Assembly: GCF_012070395.1 (NCBI RefSeq)
Contig: NZ_JAAFYS010000003.1
Span: 186,001-250,000, forward strand
Source of the DNA: Pseudoroseicyclus tamaricis
GTDB taxonomy: Bacteria; Pseudomonadota; Alphaproteobacteria; Rhodobacterales; Rhodobacteraceae
Reading direction: 5' to 3'
Length of the DNA stretch: 64,000 nt
Part shown: in pieces, positions 15,868 through 23,480 of the stretch
Numbering within the stretch: position 1 is the first letter of the stretch
How the letters are laid out: each line of letters starts with the position of its first letter
Notes under the pieces: generated by a model
Seen by the model: only the letters and a program-made list of their open reading frames with translations
Told to the model about the DNA's origin: nothing
The model's database searches: none
Made by a program: the position numbers and the translations under genes

Positions 15868-17442
15868 ATGGCGCAGATCGCCTTCCTGCTACTTTGCCAC
15901 AAGGACGCGGCGGCCATCATCCAGAAGGCCCGCCAGCTCACGGCCGCGGGCGATGTCATGGCGATCCATGTCGATGCCAACGCGCCGAAGGCAGTGTGGG
16001 AGGAGGTGCACGGAGCCCTCGCCGGCAACCCCGCCATCACCTTCGCCCCCCGCGTGCGCTGCGGCTGGGGGGAGTGGAGCCTCGTGCAGGCGACGCTGAA
16101 TGCCGCCGAGGCGGCGCTGGCGACGTTCCCCGAGGCGACCCACTTCTACCTCCTCTCCGGCGACTGCATGGCGATCAAGTCCGCCGCCTGGGCGCATGAG
16201 CTCCTGGAGCGGGACCCGGCCGACTACATCGAGAGCTTCGACTTCCACGAGAGCGACTGGATCAAGACCGGCATAAAGGACGAGCGGCTGACCGTCCGCC
16301 ACTGGTTCAACGAGCGGCGACAGAAGTGGCTCTTCTACCGCAGCATCGAGGCGCAGCGCGCCCTCGGCCTCACCCGCCGCCCGCCGGCAGACCTGACGAT
16401 CCAAATCGGCTCACAATGGTGGTGCCTGCGCCGCGCCACGCTTGAAGGCGTGCTCGCCTTCCTCGCCGAGCGGCCCGACGTCACCCGCTTCTTTCGCACC
16501 ACGTGGATCCCGGACGAGACCTTCTTCCAGACGCTCGTCCGCCACCTCGTGCCGGAGGCCGAGATCCGCTGCCGGACGCTGACGTTCCTCATGTTCACCG
16601 ACTACGGGATGCCGGTGACCTTCTACAACGATCACTATGATCTGCTGCTGGGGCAGGATTACCTCTTCGCCCGCAAGATCAGCCCCGAGGCGACCGAGCT
16701 GAAGGGCCGGCTCGGCGACCTCTGGGCGTCGGGTCGGACGGAGTTCCCCATCTCCAACGAAGGCCGCCGGCTCTTCGCCTTCCTCACCGGCCGTGGCCGC
16801 ATCGGGCGCCGCTTCGCGCCGCGCTTCTGGGAGGCGGGGATGAGCATGGGGCGCGAGCGGGTGCTCTATGTCATCGCCAGCAAGAAGTGGCACGTCGCCA
16901 AGCGCCTCGTCGGCGCCATCCGCGAGGCGACCGGCCTGCCCTGCCTCGACTACATCTTCAACGAGGAGGAGACGCCCCTGCCGGATCTTGGCGGCATCCA
17001 GTCCTCCATCGCCAAGCGGACGAGGCACCGCAGGGCGATGATGCGGATGCTCTTCGATCACCACGGGACGGACCGGCTGCTGATCTGCCTCGACACCTCC
17101 GGCCTCGACCACCTGCAGGATTTCGCGGCTGACCGCTGCGAGCTGCGCGTGCTGGAGATCGACCCGGTCTATTCGGACGCCTTCCTCACCGGCCATGCCC
17201 GCCGCATGGGCCTGATCGGCGCCGGCACCGACGCCGCCGGCCTCGCCCGCCTGCTGCCGACGCTGCGCCACGACATCGCGTACGAGGTCGAGGGGCTGCG
17301 CAGCGCCGGGCTGCCGCATCACGACCGCCTCCGCGAGGGGGCGAGCGAGGCGGAGCTGGCCCGCACCATTGCGGATTTCCTCCAAGTCGGGCAGGAGGAA
17401 GCGGCGCGCATCGCCGCCACGCCTGATCTGTTCGCCGACTAG
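15868..17442 (+). CDS. Beta-1,6-N-acetylglucosaminyltransferase-like (GT14 core plus DUF5927/5928-type C-terminus)
   Basis: 524 residues. The first 280 residues match the core-2/I-branching fold (PF02485): IAFLLLCHKDAAAI, MAIHVDANAP, CGWGEWSLVQATL, HFYLLSGDCMAIKS, QIGSQWWCLRR, and TTWIPDETFFQTL with the catalytic-type acidic pair. The C-terminal 230 residues (from about 300) form a second domain (VLYVIASKKWHVAKRLV, LLICLDTSGLD) known in Rhodobacterales proteins as a domain of unknown function. Likely adds GlcNAc or a similar sugar to a surface polymer. Divergent to the sulfotransferase. The HIT gene follows after 14 bases. Confidence 0.85.
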   Translation: MAQIAFLLLCHKDAAAIIQKARQLTAAGDVMAIHVDANAPKAVWEEVHGALAGNPAITFAPRVRCGWGEWSLVQATLNAAEAALATFPEATHFYLLSGDCMAIKSAAWAHELLERDPADYIESFDFHESDWIKTGIKDERLTVRHWFNERRQKWLFYRSIEAQRALGLTRRPPADLTIQIGSQWWCLRRATLEGVLAFLAERPDVTRFFRTTWIPDETFFQTLVRHLVPEAEIRCRTLTFLMFTDYGMPVTFYNDHYDLLLGQDYLFARKISPEATELKGRLGDLWASGRTEFPISNEGRRLFAFLTGRGRIGRRFAPRFWEAGMSMGRERVLYVIASKKWHVAKRLVGAIREATGLPCLDYIFNEEETPLPDLGGIQSSIAKRTRHRRAMMRMLFDHHGTDRLLICLDTSGLDHLQDFAADRCELRVLEIDPVYSDAFLTGHARRMGLIGAGTDAAGLARLLPTLRHDIAYEVEGLRSAGLPHHDRLREGASEAELARTIADFLQVGQEEAARIAATPDLFAD

Positions 17443-17456
17443 CAAGGGCCCCGGGT

Positions 17457-17825
17457 ATGAGCTTCGACTACGACCCCGAGAACATCTTCGCCAAGATCCT
17501 GCGCGGAGAGATCCCCAACAAGACGGTGTTCGAGAACGAGCACGCGCTGGCCTTCGAGGATATCGCCCCGCAGGCCCCGGTGCACGTCATGGTGCTGCCC
17601 AAGGGGCCTTACGTCTCGCTCGATCATTTCGCGGGTGAGGCGAGCCCGGAGGAGCAGGTGGGCTTCTTCGCCGCCGTGGCGGAGGTCTGCCGCATTCTCG
17701 GCGTGGAGGAGGGCTTCCGCGCCATCGCCAATGCCCGCGGCCACGCCCATCAGGAGGTGCCGCATTTCCACCTGCATATCCTCGGCGGCCGCCCCCTCGG
17801 CCCCCTGCTGACCAAGCCGGAGTGA
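17457..17825 (+). CDS. HIT family protein (HINT-like nucleotide hydrolase)
   Basis: 122 residues. The histidine triad is HFHLHILGGRPLG near the C-terminus, with FAKILRGEIPNKTVFEN at the N-terminus and VHVMVLPKGPY in the middle, as in HINT purine-nucleoside phosphoramidases. It cleaves AMP-linked phosphoramidates in the cytosol. Its stop codon overlaps the GTG start of the zinc-finger gene that follows, so the two may be translationally coupled. Confidence 0.93.
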   Translation: MSFDYDPENIFAKILRGEIPNKTVFENEHALAFEDIAPQAPVHVMVLPKGPYVSLDHFAGEASPEEQVGFFAAVAEVCRILGVEEGFRAIANARGHAHQEVPHFHLHILGGRPLGPLLTKPE

Positions 17826-18031
17826 CCCAAGTGACGCGTACCCCTGCCTCCGCCTACCCCGCCCCCGAAACGAAGATGACGAAGACGCGCCGCTTCGCCT
17901 GCGACGGCAGCGAAGGCGCCCTCGGCCATCCCCGCGTCTGGCTGACGATCCCGCTCGGCGCCGAGGCGATCGACTGCCCCTATTGCGACGCCCGCTGGAT
18001 GATGGACGGCGACGGCCACGAGGCACACTGA
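17822..18031 (+). CDS. Zinc-finger protein of the NDUFS6 type (zf-CHCC)
   Basis: 69 residues from GTG 17822, overlapping the HIT stop; an internal ATG at 17876 would still keep the domain. Conserved block RFACDGSEGALGHPRVWLTIP, then DCPYCDARW: one Cys, one His and a CxxC set that binds zinc, as in PF10276 and mitochondrial complex-I subunit NDUFS6. In alphaproteobacteria this small protein is thought to associate with complex I. It is the second complex-I accessory-type gene in the window. Confidence 0.85.
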   Translation: MTQVTRTPASAYPAPETKMTKTRRFACDGSEGALGHPRVWLTIPLGAEAIDCPYCDARWMMDGDGHEAH

Positions 18032-18032
18032 G

Positions 18033-18290
18033 CCCCGTAGGGTGGGTTTCCAACCCACCTTCCCCGGCTGACGACGGGGCGACTGCCTCGCTTTCCGCGA
18101 CGCCGCCCCTTCGGCCTCGCTCCCCTGCCCCTCCCCACGTCCTTGCGGCGCGACCTCACCGCTGTTTCCCCCGCGCGGAATTATTGCCGCAAGCCGCCGC
18201 GCGAGCGCCCGCCCGTCCCCACGGGCTGGCGTGCGACCGAGGCGCTTGTGGCGGACCGTCAATGGTGGGTTGGAAACCCACCCTACGGGG
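18033..18290. repeat. REPIN/MITE-like element with perfect 27-bp inverted ends
   Basis: The left end (18033-18059) starts CCCCGTAGGGTGGGTTTCC and the right end (18264-18290) is its exact reverse complement over all 27 bases. Each end contains its own small palindrome, GGTGGGTT/AACCCACC. About 200 bases of GC-rich sequence lie between, with no gene. A further copy of the end sequence stands alone at 44012-44034. No flanking duplication could be identified. Confidence 0.8.
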
Positions 18291-18395
18291 GCTCGCTCGG
18301 GGCGAGCGCTCGAGAGGCTCCGCCGCCGCGCTTCCCCCGCGCGGAATAAAGCCGCAGGCGCCGCGCGAGCGCCGGCCCGTTCCGGCGGGCTGGCG
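18199..18395. repeat. GC-rich core repeat (type B), two direct copies
   Basis: Copy one at 18199-18231 and copy two at 18362-18395 share GCGCGAGCGCC, GCCCGT and CGGGCTGGCG in the same order, and both are preceded by CCGCGCGGAAT. A close inverted copy is at 43913-43950 (two mismatches over 31 bases to copy two) and a partial one at 43805-43840. It fills intergenic gaps only. Confidence 0.7.
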
Positions 18396-18711
18396 CTCTG
18401 GCTGGGCTGGGCGCTGAGCGGGGAGCTGGGATGAGCTCGGCTGGCATAAAGCGCGCCGCAGAGCCGTTGCTGCGCCACCCCACGGGCCGGCGTGTGAGGG
18501 CAGCGCGGGTGGAGGCGGGGCAACGTTTCAGGGGGAGCGATCCGCGGCACGGTGGTTCTCGGGAAGGCGACAGGGCGGCGGTGGGCTGCCCCCCCACTGC
18601 CGCGAGGCTCGTGCCCTGTGGGGGACATCCACCCAAAGCCCACCGCCCTCCCCTCTGGCCCTCGGCGCCCCCCTGTGGCACCTCTGGGGCCAGCCAACGG
18701 AGACCCGTCCC
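18396..18711. other. Rest of the gene-free gap before polA
   Basis: No credible gene. Contains a degenerate type-B-like stretch (about 18440-18495: GGCATAAAGCGCGCCGC and CCACGGGCCGGCG) and GC-rich low-complexity sequence up to the polA ribosome site (GGAG at 18699-18702). The polA promoter is presumably here but not clear. Confidence 0.5.
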
Positions 18712-21519
18712 ATGAGCAATTTCGGCAAGGGCCATCACCTGATGCTGGTCGATGGATCGGCCTTCATCTTCCGCGCCTATCACGCGCTGCCGCCGCTCAC
18801 CCGCAAGTCCGACGGGCTGCCGGTCGGTGCCGTCTCCGGCTTCGTGAACATGCTCTTCAAGATGGTCGAGGATAACCAGGGCGCCGACGCGCCGACGCAT
18901 GTCGCCGTCATCTTCGACTATTCCTCCAAGTCCTTCCGCAACGAGCTCTATGCCGACTACAAGGCCCACCGGCCGCCGCCGCCGGAGGATCTCGTCCCCC
19001 AGTTCCCGCTGACGCGCACCGCGACACGGGCCTTCAACATCCCCTCCATCGAGATCGAGGGCTTCGAGGCCGACGACATCATCGGCTGCCTCTCCTGCCG
19101 GGCCCGGGATGCCGGCGGCCGGGTCACCATCGTCTCCTCCGACAAGGACCTGATGCAGCTCGTCGGCGACGGGGTCGAGATGTTCGACCCGATGAAGAAC
19201 AAGCGCATCGACCGCGAGGGCGTCTGGGAGAAGTTCGGCGTCTATCCCGAGCGGGTGGTCGACGTGCAGGCGCTGGCGGGCGACTCGGTCGACAACGTGC
19301 CCGGCGCGCCGGGCATCGGGCTCAAGACGGCGGCCCTCCTCATCAACGAGTTCGGCGACCTCGACACGCTCCTCGCCCGGGCGGAGGAGGTGAAACAGCC
19401 CAAGCGCCGGCAGACGCTGATCGACAAGGCCGAGCAGATTCGCATCTCTCAGAAGCTGGTCACGCTCGACTGCGCTATGGACTGCCCCGTCACGCTGGAT
19501 GAGCTGGAGGTGAAGGAGCCGGACCCGGAGGTGCTCCTCGGTTTCCTGGCAGAGATGGAGTTCCGCACCCTTTCCAAGCGCGCCGCCGACAAGCTCGGCG
19601 TCGAGGCGCCGGCGATGAAGGAGCCGGAGAGCCCGAAGGCCGAGGAGCTGCGCGAGGAGGTCCCGCAGATCCCCTTCGAGGAGGCGGAGTATGTCTGCAT
19701 CCGCGATGCCGAGGCTTTGGGGCGCTGGATCGCCTACATCTACGAGCGCGGCCATGTCGCCATCGACACCGAGACGACCTCGCTCTCCGAGATGCGGGCC
19801 GAGCTCGTCGGCATCTCGCTCTGCGTGACGCCCGGCCTTGCCGGCTACATCCCCCTCGCCCACAAGGCGGGCGGCGGCGACGAGGGGCTTTTCGGCAACG
19901 ATGACCTCGCCGAGGGGCAGATGTCCTTCGCCGAGGCCATCGACCTGCTCAAGCCGGTGCTGGAGGATCCGTCGATCCTCAAGATCGGCCAGAACATGAA
20001 GTACGACGCCAAGATCTTCGCCCGGATCGGCGTCGACGTCGCGCCCATCGATGACACCATGCTCATGAGCTACGCGCTCCACGCCGGACTGCACAACCAC
20101 GGTATGGACGAGCTGAGCGAGCGCTACCTTGCCCACACGCCCATCCCCATCAAGTCCCTCCTCGGCAGCGGCAAGTCGGCGATCACCTTCGACCGCGTGC
20201 CCATCGATGACGCCGTCAAGTACGCCGCCGAGGATGCAGATATCACCCTGCGGTTATGGGAGCTTTTCAAGCCCCGCCTGCACGCCGCGAAGGTCACCCG
20301 CGTCTACGAGCGGATGGAGCGGCCGCTCGTCCCGGTGCTGGCGCGGATGGAGCTGGCCGGCATCAAGGTCGATCGCGACCACCTCTACGCCATGTCCAAC
20401 GCCTTCGCGCAGAAGATGGCGATGCTGGAGGAGGAGATCGCCGCCAAGGCCGGCCGGCCCTTCAACGTGGGCAGCCCCAAGCAGCTCGGCGAGATCCTCT
20501 TCGACGAGCTGGGCCTGCCCGGCGGCAAGAAGGGCAAGACCGGCGCCTGGGGCACCGGGGCGGACGTCCTGGAGGATCTGGCGACGGAGCATGAGCTGCC
20601 CGGCCTGATCCTCGACTGGCGGCAGATCTCCAAGCTCAAGAGCACCTACACCGACGCCCTGCAGGAGCATATCCACGCCGATACCGGGCGGGTGCACACC
20701 TGCTACTCCATCGCCGGCGCCAACACCGGCCGCCTCGCCTCGACGGACCCGAACCTGCAGAACATCCCCGTGCGCACCGAGGAGGGCCGCCGCATCCGCG
20801 AGGCCTTCATCGCCGAGCCGGGGCATGTGCTGGTGTCGCTCGACTATTCCCAGATCGAGCTGCGCATCCTCGCCCATATCGCCGGCATAGAGCAGCTCCG
20901 CGAGGCCTTCGCCGAGGGGCAGGACATCCACGCCGCCACCGCGTCGGAGATGTTCGGCGTGCCCATCGAGCAGATGACGCCTGACATCCGCCGGCAGGCC
21001 AAGGCGATCAACTTCGGGGTGATCTACGGCATCTCCGGCTTCGGCCTCGCCCGCAACCTGCGCATCCCGCGCGACGAGGCGCAGGGCTTCATCGATCGTT
21101 ACTTCGAGCGCTTCCCCGGCATCCGCGCCTACATGGACGAGAGCGTCGCCTTCGCGAAGGAGCATGGCCGGGTGGAGACGCTCTTCGGCCGCCGCATCCA
21201 GACGCCGGAGATCAACGCCCGCGGCCCCCATGCCGGCTTCGCCCGGAGAGCCGCAATCAACGCCCGCATCCAGGGCACGGCGGCGGACATCATCCGACGC
21301 GCCATGACGCGGATGGAGGCGGCGATCGAGGGGCTGCCGGCGCGGATGCTTCTGCAGGTCCACGACGAACTGCTCTTCGAGGTGGAAGAGGGGCACGAGG
21401 AGACCCTCATCGCCCGCGCCCGCGAGGTGATGGAAGGCGCCGCGCAGCCGGCCCTGCAGCTCGCCGTGCCGCTGGTCGTCGACGGCGGCGTCGGCCGCAA
21501 CTGGGCCGAGGCGCACTGA
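18712..21519 (+). CDS. polA: DNA polymerase I
   Basis: 935 residues with all three domains. The 5'-3' flap exonuclease (1-290) has LVDGSAFIFRAYHALPPL, DYKAHRPPPPEDL and the helix-hairpin-helix NVPGAPGIGLKTAA. The 3'-5' exonuclease (about 330-520) keeps DTETTSL (DxE) and AEDADITLRLW, so proofreading should work. The polymerase domain has TGRLASTDPNLQNIP, SLDYSQIELRILAH (motif A), RRQAKAINFGVIYG (motif B) and LQVHDELLFEV (motif C). It fills gaps and removes RNA primers. Starts at ATG 18712 with GGAG upstream. Monocistronic. Confidence 0.98.
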   Translation: MSNFGKGHHLMLVDGSAFIFRAYHALPPLTRKSDGLPVGAVSGFVNMLFKMVEDNQGADAPTHVAVIFDYSSKSFRNELYADYKAHRPPPPEDLVPQFPLTRTATRAFNIPSIEIEGFEADDIIGCLSCRARDAGGRVTIVSSDKDLMQLVGDGVEMFDPMKNKRIDREGVWEKFGVYPERVVDVQALAGDSVDNVPGAPGIGLKTAALLINEFGDLDTLLARAEEVKQPKRRQTLIDKAEQIRISQKLVTLDCAMDCPVTLDELEVKEPDPEVLLGFLAEMEFRTLSKRAADKLGVEAPAMKEPESPKAEELREEVPQIPFEEAEYVCIRDAEALGRWIAYIYERGHVAIDTETTSLSEMRAELVGISLCVTPGLAGYIPLAHKAGGGDEGLFGNDDLAEGQMSFAEAIDLLKPVLEDPSILKIGQNMKYDAKIFARIGVDVAPIDDTMLMSYALHAGLHNHGMDELSERYLAHTPIPIKSLLGSGKSAITFDRVPIDDAVKYAAEDADITLRLWELFKPRLHAAKVTRVYERMERPLVPVLARMELAGIKVDRDHLYAMSNAFAQKMAMLEEEIAAKAGRPFNVGSPKQLGEILFDELGLPGGKKGKTGAWGTGADVLEDLATEHELPGLILDWRQISKLKSTYTDALQEHIHADTGRVHTCYSIAGANTGRLASTDPNLQNIPVRTEEGRRIREAFIAEPGHVLVSLDYSQIELRILAHIAGIEQLREAFAEGQDIHAATASEMFGVPIEQMTPDIRRQAKAINFGVIYGISGFGLARNLRIPRDEAQGFIDRYFERFPGIRAYMDESVAFAKEHGRVETLFGRRIQTPEINARGPHAGFARRAAINARIQGTAADIIRRAMTRMEAAIEGLPARMLLQVHDELLFEVEEGHEETLIARAREVMEGAAQPALQLAVPLVVDGGVGRNWAEAH

Positions 21520-21531
21520 CCTTCGGGCGCC

Positions 21532-21573
21532 GATTTCCACATGGAAATCGGAGGCGGAAACCATATGGTTTCC
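21532..21573. repeat. Two adjacent 18-bp palindromes downstream of polA
   Basis: GATTTCCACATGGAAATC (21532-21549) and GGAAACCATATGGTTTCC (21556-21573) are both perfect palindromes, 6 bases apart, in the gap between the convergent polA and Hsp20 genes. A related palindrome, GATTTCCGTATGGAAACC, is at 47067-47084. No T-run follows, so they are not simple terminators. Confidence 0.7.
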
Positions 21574-21725
21574 GCTCCCTCCCCAACCGCTGCGCGCGAT
21601 TTTCCGAAAGCAGCGAGAGGGATTCCGACGCACAGGCCGGTGGGCCAGGTCATCAGTCAGGCCTGATCCACGCAAAAAGGGCGAGCCAAATCGGCCCGCC
21701 CCCACTCAGCTCACGTTCCGGGCGA

Positions 21726-22190
21726 TCAGTTGACCGCTTCGGCCTCCAGCTGCTCAGCGCGGCGGCCGCCGCGGGAAATCTCGATCTGGCGCGGTTTGAG
21801 GGCCTCGGGCACCTCTTTCACCAGCTCGATATGCAGCATGCCGTTCTCATGCGCGGCACCGGTAACGCGGACGTGGTCGGCCAGCGTGAAGCGGCGCTCG
21901 AAGGCGCGGGTGGCGATGCCGCGATGCAGGTAGCGGCGCTCGGTCTCGTCGCCGTCCTTGCGGGCGGTGATGACGAGGGCGTTCTCGCGGGCCTCGACGT
22001 TCAGCTCGTCGGCGGAGAAGCCTGCCACGGCGATCGAGATGCGCCAGGCGTCATCGCCGGTCTTCTCGATGTTGTAGGGCGGGTAATTGTTGGCCTGCGG
22101 CTCGCTGGCCATCACGCGGTCCATCATCTCGGCGATCTGGTCGAAGCCGACGCTGGCGCGGTAGAGCGGGGAGAAGTCATACGTGCGCAT
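21726..22190 (-). CDS. Hsp20 small heat-shock protein (IbpA-like)
   Basis: 154 residues. N-terminal SPLYRASVGFDQIAEMMD and YPPYNIEKTGDDAWRISIAVAGF are typical of the alphaproteobacterial IbpA group. The alpha-crystallin domain (about 40-130) includes GIATRAFERRFTLADHV and ENGMLHIELVKEVPE. It is an ATP-independent holdase that keeps denatured proteins soluble. GGAGG lies 10 bases before the ATG. Related genes are often under a ROSE-type RNA thermometer; the leader here can fold GGCCCC/GGGGCC but I could not assign a ROSE element. Confidence 0.93.
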   Translation of the reverse strand: MRTYDFSPLYRASVGFDQIAEMMDRVMASEPQANNYPPYNIEKTGDDAWRISIAVAGFSADELNVEARENALVITARKDGDETERRYLHRGIATRAFERRFTLADHVRVTGAAHENGMLHIELVKEVPEALKPRQIEISRGGRRAEQLEAEAVN

Positions 22191-22310
22191 AGGGGTATCC
22201 TCCAGTGAAGCGACACATGCGGGTGGCCCCTCGCTACGGACGGGGCCGGGTTGGTGCGGGACCCCAGCTGGGCGTCCCGCGACGCTGATCTAGGCACCCG
22301 CGCGCGGGGT

Positions 22311-23123
22311 TCAAGACCCTCCGGGGCGCACGAACTTCGCGCCCGTGTCGTTGCGCTCCCCCTCGCCCACGACGATGCGCCGGGGCAGGCCGGCGGCGAG
22401 GCGGCCGCCCGTCTCTTCCATCAGCGCCATGAGCTCCGGCAGTTCCCCGGCGAGCGGCGAGCCGAGGGCGATGACCTCGCCGCTCACCTCCGCTTTGGCG
22501 GAGACGACGGAGACGATTCGCGGCCCCTCGGGCCCCAGCCGGAAGATCGGCGCCCCGGAGGCCCCGAACTCCACCTCGCAATCCATGAGCAGCACGCCGG
22601 AGACCTCGCCCAGCAGCGCGCAGACCTCCTGCAGCGCCGGCGCCTCGGCGCGGCCCATGGCATAGGAGACGATGCCCACCTGCGCCCCCGCCCCACCGGA
22701 GGCGGCGGGCTCGAACGGGTGGATCTGCGGCGTGCGGATGGGCTGGTCGAGCTCGAGGAGGGCGAGGTCATGCGCCGAGCGCTGGGTGCGGTCGCCCTCG
22801 CCGAAGCGGAAGGCGGGATGCGCCAGTGCCCGCCGGACCCCGCGCTCCGCCAGCGCCCGCCCGCCGCGCAGCCCGGCGCGGAAGGTGATCCGCTCCGGCC
22901 CGATGGGTGCGCCGCTGGCGCTCTCGTGCAGGCAATGGGCGGCGGTGAGCACCAGCGTCTCCGAGATCAGCGAGCCGGTGCAGAACCCTTCGCCGGCGAT
23001 GTCGAGCCGCCCCACGGCCTCCCACCCGCGCGCCTCCTCCATCGTCTGCAACGTGGTGAGCGCGGATTGCGCCCCGGCAGGCGCGGCGGCGAGGGCGAGG
23101 AGAAGGGCGAGACAACGAAGCAT
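22311..23123 (-). CDS. Secreted trypsin-like serine protease
   Basis: 270 residues from ATG 23123, which opens directly into a signal peptide (MLRCLALLLALAAAPAGAQ); a longer frame upstream lacks one. The catalytic triad of family S1 is readable: His in LVLTAAHCLHE, Asp in AHDLALLELD, Ser in FGASGAPIF. The usual GDSGGP is changed to GASGAP, with the oxyanion glycine and Ser kept. Two cysteine pairs fit disulfides. Periplasmic or secreted; substrate unknown. It occupies the place next to tolA where tolB is found in many genomes. Confidence 0.88.
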   Translation of the reverse strand: MLRCLALLLALAAAPAGAQSALTTLQTMEEARGWEAVGRLDIAGEGFCTGSLISETLVLTAAHCLHESASGAPIGPERITFRAGLRGGRALAERGVRRALAHPAFRFGEGDRTQRSAHDLALLELDQPIRTPQIHPFEPAASGGAGAQVGIVSYAMGRAEAPALQEVCALLGEVSGVLLMDCEVEFGASGAPIFRLGPEGPRIVSVVSAKAEVSGEVIALGSPLAGELPELMALMEETGGRLAAGLPRRIVVGEGERNDTGAKFVRPGGS

Positions 23124-23238
23124 GGGCCGATCATACCCCGTCCCGGCGGCAGGATTACGGCGCAGTCCCGCCCTCCCCCTCATTTCCCACGCCCCTGTGG
23201 CCCCCGCAGCCCACCCCGCCCTCTTCCCCGGCGCGCCG

Positions 23239-23312
23239 CGAGTCGCCCCGGGTCAAGGACGCCGCAGGCGCCGCCAAAGGCGGGCGAAGCTCCTTGACGC
23301 GGGGCGACTCGC
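23239..23312. repeat. Large imperfect palindrome (about 74 bp)
   Basis: The left arm GAGTCGCCCCGGGTCAAGGA (from 23240) pairs with the right arm TCCTTGACGCGGGGCGACTC (to 23310), with one or two mismatches. The middle is GC-rich and itself partly self-complementary (GGCGCCGCC/GGCGGG). It lies between the protease and tolA genes. Probably a mobile palindromic unit rather than a terminator, since no T-run follows on either side. Confidence 0.7.
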
Positions 23313-23325
23313 CCTCACCATCCAG

Positions 23326-23364
23326 GAGGCCTGTTTGCGGGCAGACCTGCCAGCAAACGGCCTC
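23326..23364. repeat. 39-bp hairpin upstream of the protease gene
   Basis: Three matching segments pair in order: GAGGCC/GGCCTC, GTTTGC/GCAAAC and GGCAG/CTGCC, separated by single-base bulges. It is 14 bases from the 74-bp palindrome. Both lie between tolA and the protease gene on the minus strand and may act as end-of-operon structures. Confidence 0.65.
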
Positions 23365-23480
23365 TCAGCAGATGGATATACCTCTCCACACCCCGCACGC
23401 TGGAGTCAGCGCGGACAGGGATATGGAGGGCGGGCGGGCGATTGCCGAAGGCGAGGCCGCCCCGCCCTCAGCCGCTCACC

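Noticed and set aside
22191-22310. ROSE-type RNA thermometer upstream of the Hsp20 gene
   Set aside because: The leader can form hairpins, but I could not align the typical ROSE 3' stem over the ribosome site. Needs a covariance-model scan.
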